Assembly (NCBI GenBank): GCA_964564285.1
Contig: CAZMBZ010000011.1
Location: 1-36,959, forward strand
Direction of reading: 5' to 3'
Length of the DNA stretch: 36,959 bases
DNA from: JAUWQU01 sp964564285
GTDB lineage: Bacteria; Planctomycetota; Phycisphaerae; SM23-33
Shown: piece after piece, positions 1-7,552 of the stretch
How the letters are laid out: every line of letters starts with the position of its first letter
Numbering within the stretch: position 1 is the first letter of the stretch
The notes under the pieces: model-generated
Seen by the model: only the letters and a program-made list of their open reading frames with translations
Databases searched by the model: none
What the model was told of the DNA's origin: nothing
Translations under genes and position numbers: made by a program

Positions 1-1377
1 CTTGCCCGCAATCGGGATGAACAGAGCGGTCACCAGGCCCACGAGCGTCCCGGTTGCGTATCCCCACCCGTTGAGCCGCCACCAGTACCAGCGCAGAACG
101 TTGGGGATCACGAACGCACCGCCCAGGGCCATCATGATCCAGTCGAACACCTCACGGATGGTGCTGGCCTGGAAACCGATCACCAGCCCGACAACCACGA
201 TCAGCAGGGTCGAGACGTAGCTGACGACCATAAGGTGCCTGTGTCCGGCCCGGGGCACCAGCGGCTGATACAGGTCCCGCACGATGTATGACGCCCCGGA
301 ATTCACCGTCGAACTGAAAGTGGACATGAACGCCGCCAGCAGTCCCGCAATCACCAGCCCGCGCACGCCGGGATAAAGGTACTTCTGGAGCACCGCGGGC
401 ATGTACTGTTCCGCGTCGGTAACCTGGCCTGCAATGCTGATGGCCAGCAGGGCGATACCCATCGCCATGGCCCAGCGAACGATGAGGAACAGGCTCCAGG
501 CCCCGCCGACCTTGGCGGCGTCCCGCGGGCTGCGAGCGGCCAGGAAACGCTGGAAATCGTACATCTGTCCTGGCCCGCCGGCGTTGAGCAGGAAGCCCTT
601 GAGAACCCACACGATCACCAACGCCCCAAACCACTGATACCCGCGATAAGCCTCGGGCAATGACGCGGCGTTCTGCAAGTGCCAGGTCGGAACAAGCTTG
701 CCCCAGCCGGCCGCCCTTACTTGCGTGAGCACCTCCGGCGAAACATTGATGTAGGCCACTACGGCAATCATGACAGCCCCGGCCGTCAGCACGACCGTCT
801 GGATCACATCCGTCACCACCACGCTGTAAAGCCCGCCGAGCAACACATACAACGTGGTGATTGCGAAGATCACGCTGGCGCAGACGCGTGCATTGCCCAC
901 ATCTCCAAAACCCAGGTCCACGTACACCGACGCGAACTTGCCGATCCCCTGGAACGCGTATCCGATGAACGCCGCCTGGGTCACCACGGCCATCAGGGCA
1001 TAGGACGTGCGAGCCGTTCGCCCCGCCGGGCCTGGACCGAAGCGAGTGACCATCCACTCCGCACCAGTCATCACGCCGGACCGCCGCACCCATTTGCCCA
1101 TGTACGCCATGAAGAACGCACCCATCAGGAACCCCCACATCCAGTGGTTCCACATGCTTCTCATGCCGAACAGGGTGATCAGCGTCACTATCCACATCGT
1201 GCCTGTGATATCGAACGTCGAGACCGAACCGCTCATCGCCAGCGCCAGCCAGTGCAGCTTTTTGCCACCCAGAAAATATGAGTTCAGGTCCTTTGAGGCA
1301 CGTTTCTGGTACCAGAAGCCCAGCGTGATCACGACCACGAAGTACGCGCCGATTACGATTGAGTCGATCCATCCCAT
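1..1377 (-). CDS. Sodium:solute symporter (SSS family), C-terminus cut by window edge
   Basis: Predicted inner-membrane sodium-coupled symporter, probably for a sugar or other small solute. Reading the minus strand from the ATG at 1377 gives 459 uninterrupted codons up to the window edge, with no stop, so the C-terminus lies outside. The protein starts MGWIDSIVIG and is almost entirely hydrophobic helices separated by short polar loops. It has SSS-like features: an N-terminal helix leading into a YFLGGKKLHW stretch, an MTGAEW segment, a GGLYSVVVTDVIQ helix and an AFMSTFSSTVNSGASY segment that resembles the Na+-site helix. A good Shine-Dalgarno (GAAGGA) sits 6-7 bases before the ATG. The start is 69 bases after the stop of the MtaA-like gene and on the same strand, so it is probably the third gene of an operon with the GH92 mannosidase, importing its product. 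The substrate is inferred from context only. Confidence 0.85.
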   Translation of the reverse strand, partial: MGWIDSIVIGAYFVVVITLGFWYQKRASKDLNSYFLGGKKLHWLALAMSGSVSTFDITGTMWIVTLITLFGMRSMWNHWMWGFLMGAFFMAYMGKWVRRSGVMTGAEWMVTRFGPGPAGRTARTSYALMAVVTQAAFIGYAFQGIGKFASVYVDLGFGDVGNARVCASVIFAITTLYVLLGGLYSVVVTDVIQTVVLTAGAVMIAVVAYINVSPEVLTQVRAAGWGKLVPTWHLQNAASLPEAYRGYQWFGALVIVWVLKGFLLNAGGPGQMYDFQRFLAARSPRDAAKVGGAWSLFLIVRWAMAMGIALLAISIAGQVTDAEQYMPAVLQKYLYPGVRGLVIAGLLAAFMSTFSSTVNSGASYIVRDLYQPLVPRAGHRHLMVVSYVSTLLIVVVGLVIGFQASTIREVFDWIMMALGGAFVIPNVLRWYWWRLNGWGYATGTLVGLVTALFIPIAGK

Positions 1378-1446
1378 GCGAATTTTCCTTCGCCGGCTTC
1401 AAGCCTTACCCAAACAGACAACTCCCATCGACGCCGACAGCCGTGG

Positions 1447-2673
1447 TCAATTCCTCACGGCGTCGAACATCGCCACCACGTTTTCCGGTGGGACGGCAGC
1501 CAGTATGTTGTGTACCTGCTGGAAAACGAACCCGCCGCCTGGAGCGAGTATTTCGACCTGCCGACGGACGTGGTCTGCCACTTCCTCAGGACTGGCGGTG
1601 GGCAGCGTATTCTGGGTATCGCACCCGCCGCCCCAGAAGGTCAAATCCTTCCCGAACTCGGTTTTCAGCTCGGTCGCATCCATACCGTTGCAGGTGATCT
1701 GCACCGGGTTGATCGCGTCGAGTCCGGCCTCGATGAGGTCCGGCAGAATGGGCCTGACCCCGCCACAGCAGTGCAGCATGACCTTGACGTCCGCCAATTC
1801 CTTCGCGCGATGCCACAGCACACTGTGCCGGGGCTTGAACAGCTCCCGGTACATCTGGGGCGACATCTGCGGCCCGGTCTGCATGCCGAGGTCGTCGCCG
1901 AAGCAAATCACGTCGATCTGCCCGCCGACAGCGCCCAGGAACGCTTCCAGATTCGCCAAGTGCATCTCCACGAGACGATCGAGGAACCGTTCGACACGCG
2001 CAGGCTCTCCGGCGAGCATCATCAGGAACTGATCGATGCGGTAGACGAACTGCCCACATTCGAGCAGGTTACCACCGAACAACCCGAGAATGGCCCGGTC
2101 GGTGCTCGCCCGGAGTCGCCGGGCGCCGTCCGCCAACTTCGTCAGCCCGTCCGGGCCGGACGTGATCGGACCGGGAGGCGATCCGTAGGCCGTCCACATG
2201 CTCTCGGCGAACGCGCCGGCCAGATCGTCAAGATCTTCCTCGTCATCGAGGAAGGGCCAGTACGTCTGCTCGAAGTAGATGGCCCCGTCGGGCATGCGGG
2301 CCAGCTCCCGGCCGCTTTCGCTCTTCAGCATCCACGCGCCATCCACGCGATGCGGGGCGGCCCAGATGGGCATCTTACACGCCTGGCCGTCCGGCAAGGT
2401 CCAATCGACCCAGTACTCATCTTCGTGGGCGAACGCCCGGCCAAGCTCGATCGTATCGACGCCAAACCGGTCCAGCACATCTTCATCGACGATCGCCAAC
2501 TGCTGGATCGGATCGTAGACGTAGATTGTACGGCTCGGCAAGCCGAGAGCTTCGCGGAGCTTGGGATACAGCATGGCCGCGATGCCGCTGGAGCGATGCC
2601 CGGAAAAGTCCACCGGCACCACATCGGGCTGGGTGTGATTCAATGCGGCAAGGACGCGCTGCCTTGGTGTCAT
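1447..2673 (-). CDS. Uroporphyrinogen-decarboxylase-family protein (MtaA/CmuA-like methyltransferase fold)
   Basis: A 408-residue UroD-superfamily protein that opens with the typical TPRQRVLAALNHTQPDVVP. True UroD decarboxylates a haem precursor. The MtaA/CmuA branch instead moves methyl groups between cobamides and thiols and binds zinc through a His-x-Cys pair plus a distant Cys. Here H301-C302-C303 lies in LHCCGGVRPILPDLIEAGL and C351 in WGGGCDTQNTLP, which fits that zinc site. No corrinoid-binding protein is encoded nearby. The start has a GGGAG Shine-Dalgarno about 9 bases upstream. It lies 42 bases after the GH92 gene and 69 before the symporter, in the same direction, so it probably belongs to the same carbohydrate operon. 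Such paralogues are common in planctomycete sugar loci, but their reaction is mostly unknown. Demethylation of a methylated sugar is a guess from context. Confidence 0.85.
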   Translation of the reverse strand: MTPRQRVLAALNHTQPDVVPVDFSGHRSSGIAAMLYPKLREALGLPSRTIYVYDPIQQLAIVDEDVLDRFGVDTIELGRAFAHEDEYWVDWTLPDGQACKMPIWAAPHRVDGAWMLKSESGRELARMPDGAIYFEQTYWPFLDDEEDLDDLAGAFAESMWTAYGSPPGPITSGPDGLTKLADGARRLRASTDRAILGLFGGNLLECGQFVYRIDQFLMMLAGEPARVERFLDRLVEMHLANLEAFLGAVGGQIDVICFGDDLGMQTGPQMSPQMYRELFKPRHSVLWHRAKELADVKVMLHCCGGVRPILPDLIEAGLDAINPVQITCNGMDATELKTEFGKDLTFWGGGCDTQNTLPTASPEEVADHVRRQVEILAPGGGFVFQQVHNILAAVPPENVVAMFDAVRN

Positions 2674-2715
2674 GGCTGTGTTCTCCCGAAAGATGACGCG
2701 GATTTCACGTGCGGT

Positions 2716-5082
2716 TCAGTTCGCCTTGGGCGGGCCATCCACGGCCCAGGCCTTGTTGGGTTTGGGACCCATGTTCAACTTCAGCGTCCCGCCGCCGGTA
2801 ACTTCCGAAGCGTACAGCCAGCAGCGATTATGCGGCTTGCCGTTAAACATCGCGGACTGGATATACACGTTATCCTTGCTGTTATTCTGGGCCTCGACCA
2901 CGAAGGTCTTGCCCTTGTAATACCGCCGATCGAGGTGGAGCACGACGCGGTTGAACAGCGGGCTGGTGATCTCGTAAATCGGCTTGACCCGACAGCCGCC
3001 ATCGACCTGGAACAGCCCCATCGCGCTCATGACGAACCATGCTCCGCCCTGACCCTGATCCTCATCGCCGGGCCAGCCCTCGACAGGTGTATGGCCGTAG
3101 TACTTGTCCAGAATCGCCCGCGACCATTTCTGGGTAAGCCACGGCGCGCCGGCATAGTTGAACAGGTAGGCAACCTGCATCGTCGGCTGGTTGCCGTGAT
3201 TGATCGGCACGCTGGCCATGCGGTCGTGCGGGGCGTTGAAACGCGTTACCTCGGATTTGGTCATGCCCTCGTTGAGCCTTTGGACAAAGCGGTCCCGCCC
3301 CATAGCTGCCACGAGGCCATGGACATCCTGCGGCACGAACCACGTGTACTGCCACGCGTTGCCCTCGACGAATCCTCGCGTGCGATAAGGATCGAAGGGC
3401 TCGACCCACGAGCCATCCGGCTTGCGCGGCCGGATAAAGCCCAGCTTGGCGTCGAAGATGTTCCGCCAGTATCCGGACCGAGCCAGGAAAGTCTTATGGT
3501 CATCCGTCTTGCCCAGCGCCCTGGCCAGCTCAGACACGCACCAGTCATCGTAGGCGTATTCCATTGTGTTGGAAGTGGTCCCCTTGCCTTGAGGCACGTA
3601 TTTGTGCTCGAGGTACGCAGTCAAATGCCGATTGCCCACGTGCCCGCCGCCGGGATGAGGCTTACCCGGTTCGGTCTGAATGTGTCGGCACGCGGCATAG
3701 GCCTTGTCGACGTCGAAGTTGCGGATTCCCGCCTGCCAGGCCGCCACGATCAACGCGATCTCGTGCGACGCCACCATGATGCTCGAATACTCGATGCCGG
3801 TAGGACCCTTAGGAAGCCACCCGCCCTTGTCGTTGATCTCCAGCAGCGAACGAACCCACTTGCTCGCGGTGTCCGGCGTGGACAGGACCCACAGTTGATT
3901 GAGGTTCCAGAACGTGTTCCAGAACGCGTCGCACCCGTAAACGGGCGAATCGGGGTCCTCGACCTGCTGGACCTTCTCGTACATGTCCACGTACTTGCCG
4001 TTGACGTCCGACCAGATCGTGCGGGCACAGTAGGCTCGATACAGATTGGTATAGAACTTGACCTTGTCAATTTCCATGCCGCCCTCGACCTCGATCCTGC
4101 TCAGCAGGGCGTTCCATGTCATCCCCGCCAGCGTCTTGCAGGCGTCGAAGTCCCACCCAAACTCCTCGGTCTCGGTTTTCAGGTTCAACCGGGCCTGGGC
4201 GATGCTCACCAGCGAAATGCCGGTCTTCACCTGAATGACCTCGCCGTCGGAAGTGGAATAGTTGAGGAAGACGCCAATGTCGCCCTTACCGGAGATTTCC
4301 TTGATGTCCTGCTGGATCTTGCCCCCTACCCAACCTCCCATCGAACTGAAAGGCTTGGATGTCCTGGCGACGAAATGCACCTTGTAATCGTTCCATTTGG
4401 CCCAGGTCGTAGTTCGCTGCGTCGAGTAACCCTCAATCTCCGTATCGCTGACCTTGGTTATTTTGGCGTCGAGGACCACGTATCCGTACTCAGTCGGCGT
4501 CTCGAGGTCGAAGAGGATTCTGGCCTGCTTGGCCTTGGGGAAGGTGTACCGCTGGAACCCACAACGTGTCGTGGAGGAAAGCTCCGCGCGAATCTTGTAG
4601 TCATCCAGCGTAACCGCGTAGTAGCCGGGAACTGCGACCTCGGTGTCATGGCTGAACCGCGAACGATAGCCGGCATCGGGATCTTTCTCGCCGCCGGGCT
4701 GGGTCTTCAACTCACCCACGGCCGGCATTACCAGGAGCCCGCCCATCGTCCAGGAATGAAGATGGCTGAATCCGGCGATGTTCTCGATCGTGTACTCGTA
4801 GCCAGCCTTCCAACACCGCCTCTGATTGTCGGGCGAGAGCTTGACCATGCCAAACGGCATGCTCGGGCCCGGATAAAGCAACCATCGCGACGTACCCGTA
4901 CCAATGAGGCAGTTCACATAGTCCACGCACCGGCGCTGGCGAGCGGGCTTCCGGGTGGCCTGCACCTGTTCCTGCACGCTCACGTCCGCCTCAGCCTGGC
5001 CGGCGACGACAGCAGGGACAAGCCAAACCGTCAAGGCCGCCATAATCGTTGCCAGTATTGCCCTACGTGTGGTTGTATTCAT
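2716..5082 (-). CDS. Glycoside hydrolase family 92, exported alpha-mannosidase
   Basis: GH92 enzymes are calcium-dependent inverting exo-alpha-mannosidases. This 788-residue protein has an N-terminal signal peptide (residues 1-32, with an AGQAEA cleavage region). It then has the GH92 N-terminal beta-sandwich start (DYVNCLIGTG, GPSMPFGMVKLSPD), the GYEYTIENIAGFSHLHSW segment, and the catalytic (alpha/alpha)6 domain with EGNAWQYTWFVPQDV (E573), a HGNQP motif and GDEDQGQGGAWFVMSAMG (D673, D675). Length is normal for the family. One oddity is the usual HGNEP motif reading HGNQP (Q632, codon at 3187-3189); by spacing to the GDED aspartates, the likely general acid is E573, which is kept. A GAGGAG Shine-Dalgarno lies 8 bases before the ATG. 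It is the first gene of a probable three-gene operon with the MtaA-like and symporter genes. Confidence 0.93.
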   Translation of the reverse strand: MNTTTRRAILATIMAALTVWLVPAVVAGQAEADVSVQEQVQATRKPARQRRCVDYVNCLIGTGTSRWLLYPGPSMPFGMVKLSPDNQRRCWKAGYEYTIENIAGFSHLHSWTMGGLLVMPAVGELKTQPGGEKDPDAGYRSRFSHDTEVAVPGYYAVTLDDYKIRAELSSTTRCGFQRYTFPKAKQARILFDLETPTEYGYVVLDAKITKVSDTEIEGYSTQRTTTWAKWNDYKVHFVARTSKPFSSMGGWVGGKIQQDIKEISGKGDIGVFLNYSTSDGEVIQVKTGISLVSIAQARLNLKTETEEFGWDFDACKTLAGMTWNALLSRIEVEGGMEIDKVKFYTNLYRAYCARTIWSDVNGKYVDMYEKVQQVEDPDSPVYGCDAFWNTFWNLNQLWVLSTPDTASKWVRSLLEINDKGGWLPKGPTGIEYSSIMVASHEIALIVAAWQAGIRNFDVDKAYAACRHIQTEPGKPHPGGGHVGNRHLTAYLEHKYVPQGKGTTSNTMEYAYDDWCVSELARALGKTDDHKTFLARSGYWRNIFDAKLGFIRPRKPDGSWVEPFDPYRTRGFVEGNAWQYTWFVPQDVHGLVAAMGRDRFVQRLNEGMTKSEVTRFNAPHDRMASVPINHGNQPTMQVAYLFNYAGAPWLTQKWSRAILDKYYGHTPVEGWPGDEDQGQGGAWFVMSAMGLFQVDGGCRVKPIYEITSPLFNRVVLHLDRRYYKGKTFVVEAQNNSKDNVYIQSAMFNGKPHNRCWLYASEVTGGGTLKLNMGPKPNKAWAVDGPPKAN

Positions 5083-5567
5083 GAGTCAACTCCTCTTCGG
5101 TTTGGCTGTCCCCTTGCCATTGGGGTATCGCAATGAGACAAAATGTCCGCATGGGTGACGTTCCGATTGCTGCATCCAATGACGCCCAAAGGTCCATCAG
5201 ATCAACCGCGGCTCGCGAGGCGGCAGGCTACCCACCGCCCGGCCGATAATACCGGTCTTTCCCGACGCAACAAGAAACTTTTCGTCCCAGGCCGGCGGAA
5301 CATAGGACCGTTCCGCGTTGGGAACTTCTCGATGCGGCGAATCTGAACCAGCTCCGGGCATTCCCGGCCGTCTCGAAGGGACGGGAAGTATCCCTCGGCC
5401 CAATCAAGGTACTTGTCGGATGGCCGGCCTACAGATAGAATGCCCTTTCCATTGACGAGGTCTTAAATGGCCTCGCAAGGGTCTTTTTAGAGAAGCACGC
5501 GATGCGGATGCTGGATTCGGCGTGGTTGAAAACATTGATCCAGAGCCAGTCGCCAGACATAACACCC
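5083..5567. other. Intergenic region between GH92 operon and tRNA-Thr
   Basis: About 485 bases between the divergent GH92 operon (minus) and the tRNA gene (plus). It must hold the GH92 operon promoter, but I see no convincing -35/-10 pair. A 68-codon minus-strand frame at 5197-5403 reads like protein in its second half (KFLVASGKTGIIGRAVGS), but it has no clear start signal and no family I recognise. It may be a decayed gene end. Confidence 0.4.
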
Positions 5568-5593
5568 TTGAAATGGGGCTATTGTGCTATAAT
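5568..5593 (+). promoter_or_regulatory. Promoter of tRNA-Thr
   Basis: A perfect -10 box TATAAT at 5588-5593 lies 11 bases before the tRNA 5' end, the expected distance for a tRNA promoter. TTGAAA at 5568-5573 resembles a -35 box but is only 14 bases upstream, so the -35 assignment is weak. Confidence 0.6.
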
Positions 5594-5604
5594 AGTCACG
5601 AATT

Positions 5605-5676
5605 GCCAGCGTAGCTCAACGGTAGAGCACCGCTTTTGTAAAGCGGCGGTTGTGGGTTCGATTCCCTCCGCTGGCT
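5605..5676 (+). tRNA. tRNA-Thr (anticodon TGT)
   Basis: A 72-base cloverleaf. The acceptor stem pairs GCCAGCG (5605-5611) with CGCTGGC (5669-5675), with T5676 as discriminator and no encoded CCA. The D-arm holds GTAGCTCAACGGTAGAGCA. The anticodon stem CCGCT/AGCGG encloses loop TTTGTAA, giving anticodon TGT. The T-arm GTGGGTTCGATTCCC is canonical. The 3' half is a common target of tyrosine recombinases. A near copy of this 3' half recurs at 18687-18720, with two recombinase remnants in between. Confidence 0.96.
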
Positions 5677-5733
5677 GTTTGACGGTCCGTGTCAGGCTTT
5701 GCCACGGGGGCTCAATGTTACGACGCTCCTGAT

Positions 5734-6828
5734 TCATTGCTTGATTCCGAGGTCGCCGCGTAGCGATGTGGGCGCGGAAGCATCCTCTCGGCCGGCTTCG
5801 GGGTTTGCGGTTGTCGTCCTCCCCGCCATCAGCGCTGCGAACGGCGCGGTGATGGGGATCCGAGCCAGCAGGATCTTCAGGATCGCCGTCAACGGCGTGG
5901 ACAGGAACATCCCGATAATCCCCCACAGCATCCCCCATACAATGAGGGACATCAGGATCGTCACCGGGTGCAGATCGGCGTTCTTGCCCATGATCCGCGG
6001 TTCGACCACGTTGCCGATTCCGAATTGAATCGCGCCCGGCAAGGCCATGGCCAGCACAACCGTTGTGACCGAGATGCCCGGCGTCAGCAGCAGCACCGGC
6101 AGCGGTAGGAGCGTGGAGATGATCGATCCGACGCTCGGGATGAAATTCAGCACGAACGCCATCAGTCCGAATCCCAGGGCCAACTCGACCCCCAGCAGGT
6201 ACAGCACCCCGCCCACGAGCACGCCTGTCACCAGAGAGACGATTACCTTCGTGACAATGTACCCTCGGATCTGCCCCTCCACCTGCCGGCGAAACTCGCC
6301 GCGAGACTTCAGCCCCACAGCCCCGCCGAACAGCAGGAAGCCCGCGAAGATCAGCACGAGCACGCCATTGGACAAGATGCTCAACAGCCCATCGGTTGTC
6401 TCCAGCAACAGTTTCCCCACCGTCTTGCTGGAGATGTTCTGCATGGGGCGTTGGATCGCCTCCGGCTCCAGGCCCAGCGATTCCAGCGGCAGCGCATCGG
6501 TCAGGTTCTCCAGCAGGAGTTGGGCCCGCTCCTGGTACTGCGTAGAGTTCTCCACCAGTTGCCCCACCGCCCCAGCAATCAGGACCGCCAGCACCGCCAG
6601 GATCAGGATCACCAGGACGAACGCGAACACCACCGCCAGAGGCTTGGGCAAGTGCAGGCGGCGCATCTGGAAGTCGACCACCGGCATGATCGCAATGGCG
6701 GCGAATCCTGCCAAGACGAAGGGAACCAGCACCGGCTGGAGCCATCGCAGCGCCACCGCCGCGACCACCGCGGTCAGGATCACGAGACATGTAGTCTGAA
6801 TTCGTCGTTCGTTGTCCGCAGCCGTCAT
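5734..6828 (-). CDS. AI-2E family transporter (PF01594-type membrane protein)
   Basis: A 364-residue polytopic membrane protein of the AI-2E/YdiK/PerM family. Members include an autoinducer-2 exporter and a Na+/H+ antiporter, but most have no known substrate, so the name is a family label. Two N-terminal helices (residues about 12-48) and a third (63-88) precede a soluble stretch (about 90-145). A C-terminal hydrophobic block carries the family signatures LNFIPSVGSIIST, VEPRIMGKNADLHPV and GMLWGIIGMFLSTPLTAIL. The last 35 residues are polar and probably cytoplasmic. The start has GGGAG about 9 bases upstream. Its 3' end faces the tRNA gene, 57 bases away. It appears monocistronic. Confidence 0.9.
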   Translation of the reverse strand: MTAADNERRIQTTCLVILTAVVAAVALRWLQPVLVPFVLAGFAAIAIMPVVDFQMRRLHLPKPLAVVFAFVLVILILAVLAVLIAGAVGQLVENSTQYQERAQLLLENLTDALPLESLGLEPEAIQRPMQNISSKTVGKLLLETTDGLLSILSNGVLVLIFAGFLLFGGAVGLKSRGEFRRQVEGQIRGYIVTKVIVSLVTGVLVGGVLYLLGVELALGFGLMAFVLNFIPSVGSIISTLLPLPVLLLTPGISVTTVVLAMALPGAIQFGIGNVVEPRIMGKNADLHPVTILMSLIVWGMLWGIIGMFLSTPLTAILKILLARIPITAPFAALMAGRTTTANPEAGREDASAPTSLRGDLGIKQ

Positions 6829-7552
6829 GTGGTTTGCTCCCGGAATCCTGCCGGTCTGGGGGAGTGATCGTGGCCGTGTTCACCTGCCGACCGGAGCTCC
6901 TGCAACCAGACTATCCAGACAACTTGTGGCCCATAACCATCGTGGAACTTATCGAGGACTGTATCGCCGCGGCGAGTATCCGACAAGCGATTTCGCGGCT
7001 TCGACAAGCGGACATCCGCCCAAGGCCATGTCGATTTCCCTGGCGGAGGCCGTGAACGTTCCGCCTTCGCCGAGACTTTGGCGGACAGGCCACAGTTTGG
7101 CCATTGGCGTCGGCCTTGGCGATGCCCGCCGCCGTAAGGTCCCGGTTGAAGATTCGCACCAAGCCATCCGGTACGTCAAAGAGCTTCATATTGGCAGACA
7201 GCGTCAAAGTCACCTCGCCGCGAGCATCCTTCAACGCATGTCTATGGTAGCTTGGGAATATTGTTTTCGGGACCGGTGACCGGCCTCCAGGGAAGTGTTG
7301 GCAGCCGGAGGCAACGGAAAGGGTTTGCGCGGATCGCCAATGCATACCCCCAAACAGGGCATCTTGGGCCGTACCATGACCCGGAAACGCCCGGCTCTCC
7401 CTTCAACCGGTCAAGAAGAATGCTTGCCGATCCCACGATCGGTGATAGGATCACCAGAAAGGTCGATGGCGATCGTCAGTCACAGTCCATGTGGAGAATC
7501 CAGGACTAACGTAACTTCAACGCCGTTCCGAATGACAGTTGCCGGAGCCCCC
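6829..7552. other. Intergenic region with a decayed integrase fragment
   Basis: About 720 bases between the divergent AI-2E gene and the secreted glycosidase-like gene. The only coding signal I trust is the tyrosine-recombinase fragment at 7091-7237 (minus), listed separately. Short frames upstream of 7553 on the plus strand lead into the glycosidase frame but look non-coding, with no signal peptide or family signal. No clear promoter was found. Confidence 0.5.
7091..7237 (-). pseudogene. Tyrosine recombinase (phage-type integrase) remnant, core fragment
   Basis: The minus strand reads KLFDVPDGLVRIFNRDL followed by TAAGIAKADANGQTV. This matches the stretch just before the HALRHTF box in planctomycete-type tyrosine recombinases (usual form: LF-VP-GL-RI-DRDL-AAGI-K-D--GRTVDVHALR). 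The box itself is not found in any frame downstream, and both the N-terminal and catalytic C-terminal parts are missing. It is therefore a decayed fragment. A second, C-terminal integrase fragment lies at 10078-10347 on the same strand. The two are in the wrong order to be halves of one simply interrupted gene. Confidence 0.5.

Noticed and set aside
152..1402. A 416-codon open frame on the minus strand
   Set aside because: The other minus-strand frame starting at 1377 encodes a clear membrane symporter over the same bases; this frame is Arg/Gly/His-rich nonsense.
3187..3189. Interpretation of Q632 in GH92 as loss of the general acid
   Set aside because: The distance to the GDED aspartates (41) is far too short compared with E573 (100), so the known acid most likely corresponds to E573, which is intact.
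1510..5136. A 1208-codon open frame on the plus strand
   Set aside because: It lies antisense to the well-supported UroD-like and GH92 genes, has no domain or signal peptide, and is the usual shadow frame of GC-rich genes.
5579..6883. A 434-codon minus-strand frame over the AI-2E gene
   Set aside because: It overlaps the clear membrane protein frame 5734-6828 and runs antisense through the tRNA gene.
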